Positions 5,135 to 5,181 of a DNA stretch of 5,181 nucleotides are shown here, in pieces. The DNA is from Coprococcus sp. (GTDB lineage Bacteria > Bacillota > Clostridia > Lachnospirales > Lachnospiraceae). Made by a program: the position numbers and the translations under genes. The stretch lies in the NCBI GenBank assembly GCA_016297495.1, contig JAEDGN010000109.1:1-5181 (forward strand). Direction: 5' to 3'. Each line of letters starts with the position of its first letter. The stretch's first letter is position 1. The notes under the pieces are model-generated. The model was not told where the DNA came from, ran no database searches, and was given only the letters and a program-made list of their open reading frames with translations.

Positions 5135-5181
5135 TACTGCTGTGTTCGGTACAGAATGGCCGGTATGGCGAAGGGAAGCTG
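5134..5181 (-). CDS. Last 15 codons of an unidentified upstream gene
   Basis: The - strand reads QLPFAIPAILYRTQQ and stops with TAA at 5136-5134; the 5' part is outside the window. The other two frames are also open here, so the choice rests on context. In this frame the TAA is followed at once by the duplicated Shine-Dalgarno, and removing the mobile element plus one target repeat puts the esterase ATG 15 nt after this stop, a normal operon junction. The tail lines up loosely with the end of the neighbouring esterase (Q-x-x-aromatic-x-aliphatic-P-x-aliphatic-L), so it may be a paralogous esterase. With 15 residues this is weak. Confidence 0.5.
   Translation of the reverse strand, partial: QLPFAIPAILYRTQQ

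Overview
The window looks like chromosomal DNA of a Gram-positive anaerobe of the class Clostridia, probably Lachnospiraceae-like. This rests on strong AGGAGG/AAGGAG ribosome binding sites, moderate G+C and the look of the glyoxalase, ATP-grasp and esterase proteins. It is an inference from gene character; no rRNA or other marker gene is present.

Left part, + strand: the 3' part of a metallo-beta-lactamase-fold hydrolase (1-503) is followed after 23 nt by a complete glyoxalase I-type VOC protein (527-892), probably in one transcript. A gap (893-1075) holds two related fold-back repeats. Then comes a 521-residue polytopic membrane protein (1076-2641) resembling GtrII-type glucosyltransferases. 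It is visibly more A+T-rich than its neighbours and may be a transferred surface-polysaccharide gene. A strong stem-loop (2665-2708) lies in the convergent gap after it.

Right part, - strand, read from the right edge leftwards: the last 15 codons of an unidentified gene (5134-5181), a cytoplasmic alpha/beta-hydrolase esterase (4215-4967) and an ATP-grasp ligase (2807-4000). The ligase starts at 4000, not at the longer ATG at 4153. The esterase and ligase probably form a functional pair, one making an amide/peptide-like bond and the other cleaving an ester or amide of a related small molecule. The substrate is unknown.

The most notable structure is a 143-bp element (4984-5126) with perfect 12-bp terminal inverted repeats, flanked by exact 8-bp direct repeats (CCTCCTGT). 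This is the signature of a small non-autonomous transposable element (MITE). It sits exactly on the Shine-Dalgarno sequence of the esterase gene, and the target duplication copies that sequence, so the esterase keeps an intact site. Removing the element and one repeat on paper restores a textbook operon junction (stop codon, 15 nt with AGGAGG, ATG). A second, less certain fold-back element (about 4036-4215) fills the esterase/ATP-grasp gap. All three large non-coding gaps next to these genes therefore contain palindromic repeats. I found no tRNA, rRNA, CRISPR array or full-length transposase gene.
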